Shown in pieces: positions 48,181 to 56,551 of a stretch of DNA of 64,000 nucleotides. Under the pieces are notes generated by a model, which worked only from the letters and a program-made list of their open reading frames with translations, was not told the origin of the DNA and ran no database searches. The DNA lies in the NCBI RefSeq assembly GCF_900187045.1, contig NZ_LT906453.1, positions 1,860,001 through 1,924,000 on the forward strand. The letters run 5' to 3'. The translations under genes and the position numbers were made by a program. Position 1 is the first letter of the stretch. Every line of letters begins with the position of its first letter. This stretch comes from Dermatophilus congolensis (GTDB lineage: Bacteria; Actinomycetota; Actinomycetes; Actinomycetales; Dermatophilaceae).

Positions 48181-48822
48181 ATGCGCGCTATCGGATACAC
48201 CCGCGTTTCCACCGCAGACCAAGCAATAAATGGCATCAGCTTGGATACTCAGCGAGCCACACTCACCAGTGCCGCACAGGCGCGCGGATGGAGCATTGAG
48301 ATCGCCTGCGATGAGGCAGTTTCCGGCACACAAGATCACCGAACTGGCCTCGATGATGCCCTGACCAGGCTTGATGCAGGCGAAGCAGACGTCTTGATGG
48401 TCACTCGACTCGATCGCCTCACGCGATCTGTGGCTGGCCTAGCTGACATTCTCACCCGTGCAGATAAAGGCTCTTGGGGGCTAGTCATTCTCAGCCCAGC
48501 CATTGACACCACTGACCCTGCAGGGCGTTTCACCACCACAATCCTGGCCTGCGCAGCCCAATATGAACGCGACCTCATCGCTCAGCGCACCCGCGAAGCT
48601 TTGGCACACAAAAAAGCCACTGGAGCAACGCTAGGCCGCCGCAGAAACGTTGATCCAGACATCGTGGCTCGAATTCACCGTCAACGCAGCGAGAAAAAAT
48701 CTCTACGCGCCATCGCTGAACAACTCAACACCGAAGGAATCCCAACAGCACAAGGTGGCGCGAAATGGCACGCATCGACAGTCAGTGCAGTTCTGAAGCT
48801 GTATCCGTTGACAACGCAGTGA
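48181..48822 (+). CDS. Serine recombinase (resolvase/invertase family)
   Basis: 213-residue site-specific recombinase. Catalytic N-terminal domain: IGYTRVSTADQ with nucleophile Ser10, then LDTQRATL, VTRLDRLTRS, and AAQYERDLIAQRTREAL leading into the long E-helix. The C-terminal helix-turn-helix (KKSLRAIAEQLNTEGIPTAQGGAKWHASTVSAVL) binds DNA. Small-recombinase size, not the large integrase class. It lies 67 bp from the dif candidate and behind a repeat array; no cargo transposase is present. Confidence 0.92.
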   Translation: MRAIGYTRVSTADQAINGISLDTQRATLTSAAQARGWSIEIACDEAVSGTQDHRTGLDDALTRLDAGEADVLMVTRLDRLTRSVAGLADILTRADKGSWGLVILSPAIDTTDPAGRFTTTILACAAQYERDLIAQRTREALAHKKATGATLGRRRNVDPDIVARIHRQRSEKKSLRAIAEQLNTEGIPTAQGGAKWHASTVSAVLKLYPLTTQ

Positions 48823-48882
48823 AAACGGTCGCAACAGCACATTGGGGGGAGTCATGCAGAACCCCTCTCGGGCGCCGTTTTC
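48821..48882. terminator. Hairpin after the recombinase gene
   Basis: GAAAACGGTCGC (48821-48832) pairs with GCGCCGTTTTC (48872-48882) with one bulge; the loop contains a further GGGGGG/CCCC pairing. Confidence 0.5.
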
Positions 48883-48888
48883 CACCTA

Positions 48889-48916
48889 TTTTGACATAAT
48901 GTTGATTATCGGCGTT
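48889..48916 (-). other. dif: Candidate dif site (XerCD recombination site, replication terminus)
   Basis: Read on the minus strand, 24 of 28 positions agree with the actinobacterial dif consensus TTSRCCGATAAT-VN-ACATTATGTCAAGT as I recall it; the central 24 bases, including CGCCGATAAT and ACATTATGTCAA, are all consistent. Only the two outermost bases at each end differ. The position coincides with a change in strand composition (G>C to the left, C>G to the right). A XerD-like gene is at 13302. Confidence 0.8.
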
Positions 48917-49205
48917 ATATGAAAAGCAGCCTCGATGCGCATTTGCCTGCCCCAGAGCCACAACCCCACCCATTACTCCCGTAGCCCACGCACACCAAAA
49001 TCAGCTGACCCCAGATTTTCGCCACCCATTGACTTCAGTCAGTCTCCAGAACCACGGCAGCCGTCCCCTTGGTCACCGCGCCCACAGAGCAGCTTTTACC
49101 TGCACAAACTCCCCTGGCGCCCCCACAATCAAAATCGCCAATGATCGATATACGTGGACGATAGGCCTGCCGCAGTCATCTATCAGTGAGGTAGTTTCCA
49201 TAGAT
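48917..49205. other. Gap between dif and the alarmone synthetase gene
   Basis: About 290 bp without a recognised gene; C/A-rich on the + strand. The frame of the synthetase is open upstream but the translation there is not family-like. Confidence 0.4.
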
Positions 49206-49967
49206 ATGGCGGACACAGCCCCCGACCCACGGACGCACAACGTCGGCGTTACCGACGTGATGCTGGCAGTTAACGCCGGCCGCATCGACTCCGCCTCGTT
49301 TTCCCACGAGTCTGTCGAAGCCCTCGTGGCGTTCCGTGATCGCTATAAATACGCCCTCGATGAAGTACTCACCAAGATCCGTATCCTGCGCGAAGAGTTC
49401 GACAACGGCATCTGTCACAGCCCGATCATGCACGTCAAACACCGTTTGAAAAGCTACGACAGTTTGATCGCCAAAATGCAGCGGCTCGATTGCCTCTATG
49501 ACCTCACCGCAGCAGCAGCCGTCGTACGCGACATCGCCGGGGTGCGCATCACGTGCCCCTACGTCGCTGATGTCTACGACATCTGCAACATCCTGCAACG
49601 ACAACCCGACCTCGAACTGCTCCAAATCAAGGACTACATCGCCACACCTAAACCCAACGGATACCGCTCACTGCACCTCATCGTGTCCGTACCGGTATTT
49701 CTTGCCCGCCAAACCCTGCATTTGCCTGTCGAAATCCAAATCCGCACAATCGCGATGGACTTCTGGGCCAGCGTGGAACACGAAATCCGATACAAGTACC
49801 AAGCGACTATCCCCCCGCACGTCGAGCGCACACTGCTGGATGTGGCTGCCACAGCCACTGCCCTCGATGCACAAATGGCGGCCTTGCGTGATGAAGTACA
49901 GAATTGCCAATCCCCCGCCACCGCAGTCGATGCCTCTCCCCCGCCGTCGTTAGGCCACAACCGTTAA
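49206..49967 (+). CDS. Small alarmone synthetase (RelA/SpoT nucleotidyltransferase domain only)
   Basis: 253-residue (p)ppGpp synthetase of the YjbM/YwaC type with no hydrolase, TGS or ACT domain. Motifs: VKHRLKSYDSLIAKMQR, DIAGVRITCPYVADVYDI, IATPKPNGYRSLHLIV, VEIQIRTIAMDFWASVEHEIRYK. It would make (p)ppGpp constitutively or on transcriptional induction, beside the bifunctional Rel at 7130. ATG at 49206 chosen from family alignment. Its TAA overlaps the stop of the convergent UvrA-like gene. Confidence 0.9.
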   Translation: MADTAPDPRTHNVGVTDVMLAVNAGRIDSASFSHESVEALVAFRDRYKYALDEVLTKIRILREEFDNGICHSPIMHVKHRLKSYDSLIAKMQRLDCLYDLTAAAAVVRDIAGVRITCPYVADVYDICNILQRQPDLELLQIKDYIATPKPNGYRSLHLIVSVPVFLARQTLHLPVEIQIRTIAMDFWASVEHEIRYKYQATIPPHVERTLLDVAATATALDAQMAALRDEVQNCQSPATAVDASPPPSLGHNR

Positions 49968-52345
49968 GCAGTCCTATCTGCGTTACGAGCCAAGCACCTG
50001 CCTGTTATGCCAGCCTCGCCGGCAATCATCTGGGCAGGTGTTCCCGTGAAAACAACACGCCCCCCGTCTCTGCCCGCCCCAGGACCAAGATCAATGACCC
50101 AATCTGCATGTGCAATGACCTCCTGACGATGCTCGATCACCACAACCGTGGAACCTGCGTCAACAAGTCGGTCAAAAAGCCCCAACAGTCGCGCCACATC
50201 AACCTCATGCAAACCAGTAGTGGGCTCATCGAGCACAAGCAGCGCCGCCGCTTCACCCATGCGTGCAGCAAGTCGCAAGCGTTGCCGTTCGCCTCCAGAA
50301 AGCGTTGTTAATGACTGCCCCAAAGTCAGGTACCCGAGGCCAACAGCACTGATTCGGTCAAGAATTTTCACCACGGCAGGGATGCGTCCATGTCCTTGCC
50401 CGAAGAAAATCCGTGCACTATCCACCGACATTGCTAAAACCTGCGCGATATTACACCCGTCCCTGTCTTCCCCTCCCCCAAAGCTGTACTCCAAAACATG
50501 GGATTGAAACCCCACTCCCCCGCATGCCTCACACGGAGCACTCACGGTTTCCATAAAACCCAAATCTGTATATACGACACCGATGCCTTTGCAGCTGGGG
50601 CGCGCTCCTTGCGAATTTGCGCTAAACAACCCCGGCTTAACCCCATTAGCCTTTGCAAACGCTTTCCGTATCGGATCAAACACACCTGTATATGTAGCGA
50701 CGCTGGAACGACGCGAACCTTTGATAGGCGACTGATCTATCGACACCACCCCTTCCCCCACGATCGACCCATGCACCAAAGAACTCTTACCTGACCCAGC
50801 CACCCCCGTAACCGCCACCAATACCCCCAACGGCACATCCACATCCACCCCCACGAGATTGTGTGAATTGGCTCCCCGAATCGGGAAAACGCCCACAGGT
50901 GCACGCACCGTAGATTTACATTTCATCCCCGCACCCAAAAGGCCTGCGCTCACCTCACCGCTGCTCCACTGATCAACCCCACCCGCAAAACACACCATCC
51001 CGCCTTCTGGGCCGGCACCTGGCCCCATCTGCACCACATGATCAGCAATCGCAATCACCGCGGGATTGTGCTCCACCACCAAAACGGTGTTTCCCTTGTC
51101 TCTCAACCTCAACAACACCGCATTCAGCCGCTCAACATCATGCGGATGCAGCCCAGCACTAGGCTCATCAAACACGTACGTCACATCCGTCAACGAGGAC
51201 CCAAGGTGACGAATCATCTTCGTACGTTGCGCCTCTCCACCAGAAAGGCTTCCTGAAGAGCGGTTAAGGGACAAATACCCCAGCCCAATCTCAACAAAAG
51301 AGTCAAGCAGCCCGCATAAGCCATCCAACAGCGGCGCCGCTGCTGGAACCTCAATCTCACGGAGCCATGCCGCAAGATCTGTCACCTGCATGGCACAGGC
51401 ATCTGCGATGTTCTTCCCGGCGATGCGGCATTCCAAAGCGTGCTGAGCCAAACGCGTGCCCGCGCACTGCGGGCACTGGCGAAACACGATCGCGCGATCA
51501 ACAAAAGCACGAATATGCGGCTGCATCGCTTCACGATCTTTGGACAACATTGATGTGCGGATACGGGACACCACTCCCTCAAACGTAAGGTTCGCTCCAT
51601 CCGCGGTGAATTTCGTCGGCTCTTTATAGAGAAGATCCTCGATCTGTGTAGGCGTGAAATCTTTCAGCGGAATATCCATTGGGAATCCAAATCCGGCAAA
51701 AATACGCCCGAACCACCCATCCATCGAGTACCCCGGAACAAGAATCGCTCCGGCAGCTAATGACTTGTTCTCGTCATAAACAGCGCTCACATCCACATCC
51801 GAAACTGACCCGGTCCCCTCGCACTGCGGGCACATTCCACCAGTCACCGAAAAAGAGCGCTTCTCCTTGACGACTTTCCCTTTTCCTCGAGAAACCGTGA
51901 CTGCGCCAGCCCCACTCATCGAAGGCACATTGAACGCAAACGCTTGCGGTGACCCCACAAATGGATTCCCGTACCGCGAAAACAACATCCGCAAGTAGGT
52001 ATTTGCCTCCGTCACCGTGCCGACAGTTGAGCGAACATTTGCACTCATCCGTTCTTGGTCAACAACAATCGCCGTGGTTAATCCGCCCAAATAGTCAACA
52101 TCTGGCCTGGGCGGAGAAGGGAGGAAACCCTGCATAAACGCCGGGTATGTCTCATCGATCAGTCGACGGCTCTCGGTGGCGATTGTCCCAAAAACTAAGG
52201 AGCTCTTTCCTGAACCGGACACCCCCGTCACCACGGTCAGCTTCCGTTTTGGCAGGTCAACACATACATCACGGAGATTATTGACTCGGGCGCCCCGCAC
52301 TCGAATCACATCATGTGCATCACTACAACCTTGCTGTACAGACAC
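49964..52345 (-). CDS. UvrA-like ABC ATPase (drug-resistance/UvrA2-type)
   Basis: 793 aa from a GTG at 52345 with AGAGG five bases upstream. Two ABC cassettes: Walker A GVSGSGKSS and GVAGSGKSS, signatures SGSLSGGEAQRTK and LTTLSGGERQRLR, Walker B VFDEPSAGLH and VLDEPTTGLH. Zinc-type Cys pairs occur in CPQCEGTG, CPQCAGTR and CEACGGVG. About 150 residues shorter than housekeeping UvrA (about 950), lacking most of the UvrB-binding domain. Relatives such as DrrC protect producers from DNA-binding drugs. Context: accessory region next to dif. Confidence 0.88.
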   Translation of the reverse strand: MSVQQGCSDAHDVIRVRGARVNNLRDVCVDLPKRKLTVVTGVSGSGKSSLVFGTIATESRRLIDETYPAFMQGFLPSPPRPDVDYLGGLTTAIVVDQERMSANVRSTVGTVTEANTYLRMLFSRYGNPFVGSPQAFAFNVPSMSGAGAVTVSRGKGKVVKEKRSFSVTGGMCPQCEGTGSVSDVDVSAVYDENKSLAAGAILVPGYSMDGWFGRIFAGFGFPMDIPLKDFTPTQIEDLLYKEPTKFTADGANLTFEGVVSRIRTSMLSKDREAMQPHIRAFVDRAIVFRQCPQCAGTRLAQHALECRIAGKNIADACAMQVTDLAAWLREIEVPAAAPLLDGLCGLLDSFVEIGLGYLSLNRSSGSLSGGEAQRTKMIRHLGSSLTDVTYVFDEPSAGLHPHDVERLNAVLLRLRDKGNTVLVVEHNPAVIAIADHVVQMGPGAGPEGGMVCFAGGVDQWSSGEVSAGLLGAGMKCKSTVRAPVGVFPIRGANSHNLVGVDVDVPLGVLVAVTGVAGSGKSSLVHGSIVGEGVVSIDQSPIKGSRRSSVATYTGVFDPIRKAFAKANGVKPGLFSANSQGARPSCKGIGVVYTDLGFMETVSAPCEACGGVGFQSHVLEYSFGGGEDRDGCNIAQVLAMSVDSARIFFGQGHGRIPAVVKILDRISAVGLGYLTLGQSLTTLSGGERQRLRLAARMGEAAALLVLDEPTTGLHEVDVARLLGLFDRLVDAGSTVVVIEHRQEVIAHADWVIDLGPGAGRDGGRVVFTGTPAQMIAGEAGITGRCLARNADRTA

Positions 52346-52513
52346 GACTGCCTCTTTCAACCAGTTCCCCAGGTAGAACAATCGGAACAACTGGAAACGA
52401 AATAAGCAGCAACCACCCTGACCCAAAACCAACGTCAATGATCCAATCAGGCGTGGATCGCTGGGCATCGTGCAGCGAAAGGAACGACAAAAACCGTATC
52501 GATCCTCAGTGGC

Positions 52514-52675
52514 GTGCTAGCCGTGTCCATGATGGCCGAAGCCTTCGTAAACGGAACAGAGACTCCAACTACGTGGACAGTGATCTTGTTCGCTGCCGGA
52601 TATACAGCGATAACAGCGGGATGCCTTGTTGTGGGTCGGGCAGCAAACAAGGGAGCCCGTTCAGTCACTCAGTGA
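52514..52675 (+). CDS. Possible small membrane protein or gene remnant
   Basis: GTG-started frame of 53 residues with hydrophobic stretches (VLAVSMMAEAF and TWTVILFAAGYTAITAGCLVVG) ending in a basic tail (RAANKGARSVTQ). The frame is open from 52442. It looks like the end of a multi-span membrane protein rather than a complete one. Its stop lies against the 3' end of the acetyltransferase pseudogene on the other strand. Confidence 0.25.
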   Translation: MLAVSMMAEAFVNGTETPTTWTVILFAAGYTAITAGCLVVGRAANKGARSVTQ

Positions 52676-52699
52676 GCGAAAACCGCTCTTGCGAAGAAC

Positions 52700-52943
52700 C
52701 GTTAGAGAAGCCATGAGAAAGAATGCCCGCAGGCCAGGTGACACCTTTCTCGCGATTCTCACGTAGCGACTCAATAGCGGACCGCTGGCCTTCTGTGCTA
52801 TAAAAATTATCAGGCCCTGGCGGAAACTAGCGTGCATATTTTTCACGGTCAGCCACCAGTAATTTCGTTAACTCAGGAGCATCCGTGCACTCGATCAACC
52901 GAATCGAGATGCCGCTGCCAGAAGTCACACTCTCTCCCGTCAT
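52700..52943 (-). pseudogene. GNAT N-acetyltransferase remnant with internal stop
   Basis: From the ATG at 52943 the frame reads SGISIRLIECTDAPELTKLLVADREKYAR, then TAG at 52827-52829, then continues FPPGPDNFYSTEGQRSAIESLRENREKG. This is the N-terminal third of a RimJ/RimL-type acetyltransferase; the stop replaces a position that is usually aromatic in the family. The acetyl-CoA-binding half is absent. The gene is dead by both truncation and nonsense mutation. Confidence 0.65.
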
Positions 52944-53296
52944 GGTGTCGATATTGACGGAAAACTATAAGATTCCGCGGCCTCCAAGAAATGAGAGCTG
53001 CGGAATCATCACACCTGCTTCTGTGGACTGAAAAGTCCTATTCACTCAGGTGACAGGCTGAGGTTATCAGGAGCATTAAATGCCTTCCCAGCTGCAATCG
53101 CAGCGACCAAATACAGAGGCGACCATAGCGACCTACAACTGTTCGAAAGGGCAAGAAGCAAGCCAGTCACCTCTGCCCTCCCTTATATGACGGGTATTTC
53201 AACGCGCATCGCCAAGTGACCCCTCCGCGTGGATTCGAGTGTCCCCACGCTTTATCGTCCACCTGCCCGATGCCGCAGCTACATCCCACATAAAAC

Positions 53297-53331
53297 AGGT
53301 GTGGGGCCTACCTAAAGCAGACCCCACACCT
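53297..53331. terminator. Terminator after csbD
   Basis: 10-bp perfect stem AGGTGTGGGG/CCCCACACCT (53297-53306 with 53322-53331), 17 bp past the csbD stop on the minus strand. Confidence 0.7.
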
Positions 53332-53347
53332 ACCGGCAAACCCACGA

Positions 53348-53521
53348 TCAGTTCTTAAACGCATCTTTCACGTGCTCGCTAGCCTTCTTCAGATCAGCTT
53401 CTGCCTGATCAGCGCGGCCAGCAGCCTCCTGCTTGCTATCACCGGTGACCTTCCCCACGGCTTCCTTCACCTTGCCCTGAAGATCCGTCGCAGCGTTCTT
53501 GACCTTGTCATCAAAACCCAT
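53348..53521 (-). CDS. CsbD-family stress protein
   Basis: 57-residue hydrophilic helical protein: MGFDDKVKNAATDLQGKVKEA, KVTGDSKQEAAGRADQAE. CsbD proteins are induced by general stress; the biochemical role is unknown. AGGAG lies six bases before the ATG, which fixes the start; a longer open frame upstream is not coding. Confidence 0.88.
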   Translation of the reverse strand: MGFDDKVKNAATDLQGKVKEAVGKVTGDSKQEAAGRADQAEADLKKASEHVKDAFKN

Positions 53522-53767
53522 GGTTGCTCCTTTCTGACCAGCGCTTAGCGCCAATCCGACACACAGCTGTGTCTTAACGGAACTGCTCCAGGCGCCACCA
53601 CACAGACAGCAGCACCCACCGCGACCATAACCACTAGCTGCCCACCCCAGCCCGGTTAAACACCTCCTCGGCATGTCCCCACAACACAGGCCAGCACGCA
53701 CTTTTCTGTACTCCATACGCTGCACAACCACGCTGGCCCCCGGCAGTGGGCAGATAGAGTTTCCCGC
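53522..53767. other. Divergent gap between csbD and trpS
   Basis: 246 bp holding the promoters of both genes. No T-box, leader peptide or tandem Trp codons were seen. Confidence 0.4.
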
Positions 53768-54910
53768 GTGACCGCCAACGAGACCCCGCAGAACCTGAAC
53801 GACCACGACGACGCCGGCGAGGCACTCGCACGCTCCACATCAGAAGCCTCATACAAAGCAGCACAAGAACGCAGCGCCGCAGTCGAAGCCGCCATCGCCG
53901 AAGACGCCTCCCGCTTCCGCGTCCTCACCGGCGACCGCCCCACCGGCAACCTGCACCTCGGCCACTACTTCGGATCTCTACGCAACCGGGTCCGCCTCCA
54001 CGACGCCGGTGTCGACACCTGGCTCGTCGTCGCCGACTACCAAGTCATCGCCGACCGCGACGGCGTAGGCCCCATCGCCGAACGCGTCCGCTCCCTCGTC
54101 ACCGACTACATCGCCGTGGGCATCGACCCCGAAAAAGCAACCATCTTCCCCCACTCGGCCATCCCCGCCCTCAACCAGCTCATGCTGCCCTTCCTGTCCC
54201 TGGTCACAGACGCCGAACTGCGCCGCAACCCCACCGTCAAAGCCGAATCCGACGCCACCAACGGCCGCCCCATGTCCGGCCTCCTCCTGACCTACCCCGT
54301 CCACCAAGCCGCAGACATCCTCTTCTGCAAAGCCAACCTTGTCCCCGTCGGCAAAGACCAACTCCCCCACCTCGAACAAACCCGCCTCATCGCCCAACGC
54401 TTCGACAAACGCTACGGCCGCGCCGGCGACGGCAAAACCCCCGTCTTCCGCCGCGCTGACGCCCTCCTGTCCGAAGCCCCTAGCGTGCTAGGCACCGACG
54501 GACAAAAAATGAGCAAGTCCCGCGGCAACACCGTCGAACTGCGCATGAGCGCCGACGAAACAGCCAAAGTCCTCAAAAAAGCCGTCACCGACTCTGAACG
54601 CCACATCACCTTCGACCCAGAAAACCGCCCCGAGGTCTCCAACCTCGTCCAACTCGCCGCGCTGGCCACCAACCGCGCCCCCCTGGAGATCGCCGAAGAA
54701 ATCGGCGATGGCGGCTCCGGGCAACTCAAAAAACTCGTCATCGAATCGGTCAACGACATGCTCGCCCCCATCCGAGCACGCCGCGCCGAAGCCGAAGCCG
54801 ACCCCGCCATCATCGAAAACACCCTGCGCCGCGGCATCGAACGAGCCAACGACGTCGCTAACGACACCCTCAACGAAGTCCGCGAAGCAATGCAGATGCA
54901 CTACCTGTAA
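53768..54910 (+). CDS. trpS: Tryptophanyl-tRNA synthetase
   Basis: Class I aminoacyl-tRNA synthetase, 380 aa. HIGH motif is GNLHLGHYFG (about 62-71); KMSKS is present as QKMSKSRG (about 246-253). An N-terminal extension of about 45 residues, helical and Ala/Glu-rich, precedes the catalytic fold (FRVLTGDRPTG). GTG start. Codon use is strongly biased to C-ended codons. Confidence 0.95.
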   Translation: MTANETPQNLNDHDDAGEALARSTSEASYKAAQERSAAVEAAIAEDASRFRVLTGDRPTGNLHLGHYFGSLRNRVRLHDAGVDTWLVVADYQVIADRDGVGPIAERVRSLVTDYIAVGIDPEKATIFPHSAIPALNQLMLPFLSLVTDAELRRNPTVKAESDATNGRPMSGLLLTYPVHQAADILFCKANLVPVGKDQLPHLEQTRLIAQRFDKRYGRAGDGKTPVFRRADALLSEAPSVLGTDGQKMSKSRGNTVELRMSADETAKVLKKAVTDSERHITFDPENRPEVSNLVQLAALATNRAPLEIAEEIGDGGSGQLKKLVIESVNDMLAPIRARRAEAEADPAIIENTLRRGIERANDVANDTLNEVREAMQMHYL

Positions 54911-54930
54911 ACCCATCTGCTTCCCCCTAA

Positions 54931-54968
54931 TCAGGCCGCCCACTCCGCCAGCGGGATGGGCGGCCTGA
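54931..54968. terminator. Terminator after trpS
   Basis: 12-bp perfect outer stem (54931-54942 with 54957-54968) with an inner CCGC/GCGG pairing. Confidence 0.75.
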
Positions 54969-55100
54969 CCCATCCGGCTGCCGTGTCACACTCCCCCACA
55001 CGCAAGCCCTATGCATACAAACAGGCACATCGCGACCAGACATCTCGAACCTCGAATGAAACAATCCATACGGGGACCAATCGAGGACAGGTGGAACTCA

Positions 55101-56396
55101 GTGACACACTCGTCGCGCACACACACCACAACCCACGCCACGGGAACTCACAGCCGAGCCCACGCCACAACCTGGGCGCAACGCATCACCACCTCTGTCG
55201 CGCTAGCCATCCTCGCCACCAGCACCGCCCCAGCACCAGCCACGGCAGAAACCACCACCCCACAAACAGCACAAACCGGCACCCCCGGCGCAGACGAACG
55301 CGGCCCCCTCAACAAAAACGAAGTCGCCGCCCAACTCGCCCAAGCCGAAAAACTACGCACCCAACTCGCGCAGCAAAACGCACAACTAGCAGCCGCCTCA
55401 CAACGCCTCGACGCCGCCGCAGCAGCAGCCACCACAGCGATGGAAAAATACGCCTACGCCAAACGTGCCCTTGAAGCCGCCATCTCCACTGAAAAAACCG
55501 AACGCGAAAAACTACGCCAACTCAGCCAACACGTCACCGACGCCAAACGAGACGTCGAAGCCATGGCCATCGACGCCTACACCAACGGCAATGGCCCCCT
55601 GGCAGACCTAGCGGCCATCATCAAAGTCGCCACCGGCACCCGCGACCAGCTCTCCGCAGCCACCCTGTCCGCATACCTCGCCGACATCCGCAACTCCCAA
55701 CGAGAGCACTACACCAGTCTGGCCCAGCGACAACAAACCGCAGCTACCGCCGCAGCCACTGCCCGCATCACCCGCGAAAAAGCCACCACTGCCGCCGCAA
55801 CAGCCAAAGCAGCCGCCGACGCCACCGTTGCCACCCATCAAGCCGCAGCCACTGCCCTAGCCGCTCAAGTAGCCGCCACCCGCGGAAAAATCGCCGCCAC
55901 CGAAAGCACCCCCACCGACGCCGCAGCAGCAGCTGCTCTGGCCCAACGCGAAGCCGCCGACGCCCTCAGCAACAGCACCAGCTGCTCCACCAACAACACC
56001 ACCTACCCCAACGGCCTCTTCCCCGACTCAGCACTGTGCCCCCTGGCCACCGCTCCAGGACACAAACTACGCCCTAGCGCAGCCAGCGCCTTCGACCGCA
56101 TGAGCACCGCCTACCGGAAAGAAACCGGAAACTACCTGTGTGTTTCCGACTCCTACCGATCACTCGCCGAACAAGTCGACATCCGCCGCCGCAAACCCAA
56201 CCTCGCCGCAGTACCCGGCCAAAGCCACCACGGTCTAGGCATCGCCATCGACCTGTGCGGAGGAATCGAAAACTTCGGCACCATCGCCTACCAGTGGATG
56301 AAACAAAACGCCCCCCTCTACGGCTTCTACCACCCCACATGGGCAGAACCAACCGGCAGCAAACCTGAACCCTGGCACTGGGAATACGCCAACTAA
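55101..56396 (+). CDS. Secreted M15-family D,D-carboxypeptidase-like protein with coiled coil
   Basis: 431 aa from a GTG at 55101 (AGGTGGA upstream); an ATG at 55011 is possible. Long n-region followed by a hydrophobic signal segment (ITTSVALAILATSTAPAPATA). Residues about 70-290 form an Ala/Gln/Arg-rich coiled coil like those of RipA/FtsX-linked hydrolases. The C-terminal VanY/M15 domain has zinc motif SHHGLGIAIDLCGG and EPWHWEY. It probably trims peptidoglycan stem peptides; the coiled coil may dock to a membrane partner. Confidence 0.87.
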   Translation: MTHSSRTHTTTHATGTHSRAHATTWAQRITTSVALAILATSTAPAPATAETTTPQTAQTGTPGADERGPLNKNEVAAQLAQAEKLRTQLAQQNAQLAAASQRLDAAAAAATTAMEKYAYAKRALEAAISTEKTEREKLRQLSQHVTDAKRDVEAMAIDAYTNGNGPLADLAAIIKVATGTRDQLSAATLSAYLADIRNSQREHYTSLAQRQQTAATAAATARITREKATTAAATAKAAADATVATHQAAATALAAQVAATRGKIAATESTPTDAAAAAALAQREAADALSNSTSCSTNNTTYPNGLFPDSALCPLATAPGHKLRPSAASAFDRMSTAYRKETGNYLCVSDSYRSLAEQVDIRRRKPNLAAVPGQSHHGLGIAIDLCGGIENFGTIAYQWMKQNAPLYGFYHPTWAEPTGSKPEPWHWEYAN

Positions 56397-56423
56397 CCCC
56401 ACAACGGCACATCCAGCCACACG

Positions 56424-56449
56424 GGAATGCAACACCCACGCCCATAGTT
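56424..56449 (+). promoter_or_regulatory. SigR/SigH-type promoter upstream of rbpA
   Basis: GGAAT at 56424-56428 and GTT at 56447-56449 are separated by exactly 18 bases, the consensus of the thiol-stress sigma factor SigR (SigH in mycobacteria). It lies about 100 bp before the rbpA start. rbpA of Streptomyces coelicolor is a known SigR target, which supports the call. Confidence 0.75.
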
Positions 56450-56551
56450 GAGAGACAATGACACGTCGTGCCCATAACGGCACGACCGACACAGCACCGG
56501 CTCAACAGCAGCCAGCAAGCCACTTACCGCTCATCGTCCAGGAGGCCATAC

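Larger units (their letters stand above)
52346..53347. other. Degenerate 1-kb region with no intact recognised gene
   Basis: Contains a possible small membrane-protein frame (52514-52675, +), an acetyltransferase pseudogene (52700-52943, -), a hairpin near 52971-53000 (GATTCCGC/GCGGAATC) and a terminator before csbD. The remaining 53000-53290 shows no gene I recognise. Confidence 0.5.

Noticed and set aside
48891-48920. Apparent sigma-70 promoter TTGACA-N18-TTATAT with an ATAAT/ATTAT inverted repeat
   Set aside because: The same bases make up the dif match on the other strand, including its imperfect dyad; dif is the more specific explanation.
52661-52846. 61-residue minus-strand open frame before the GNAT remnant
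   Set aside because: It is a shifted frame across the acetyltransferase pseudogene; the other frame reads as GNAT on both sides of the stop.
53522-53767. Attenuator or T-box before trpS
   Set aside because: No Trp-codon leader peptide, T-box sequence or antiterminator pairing seen.
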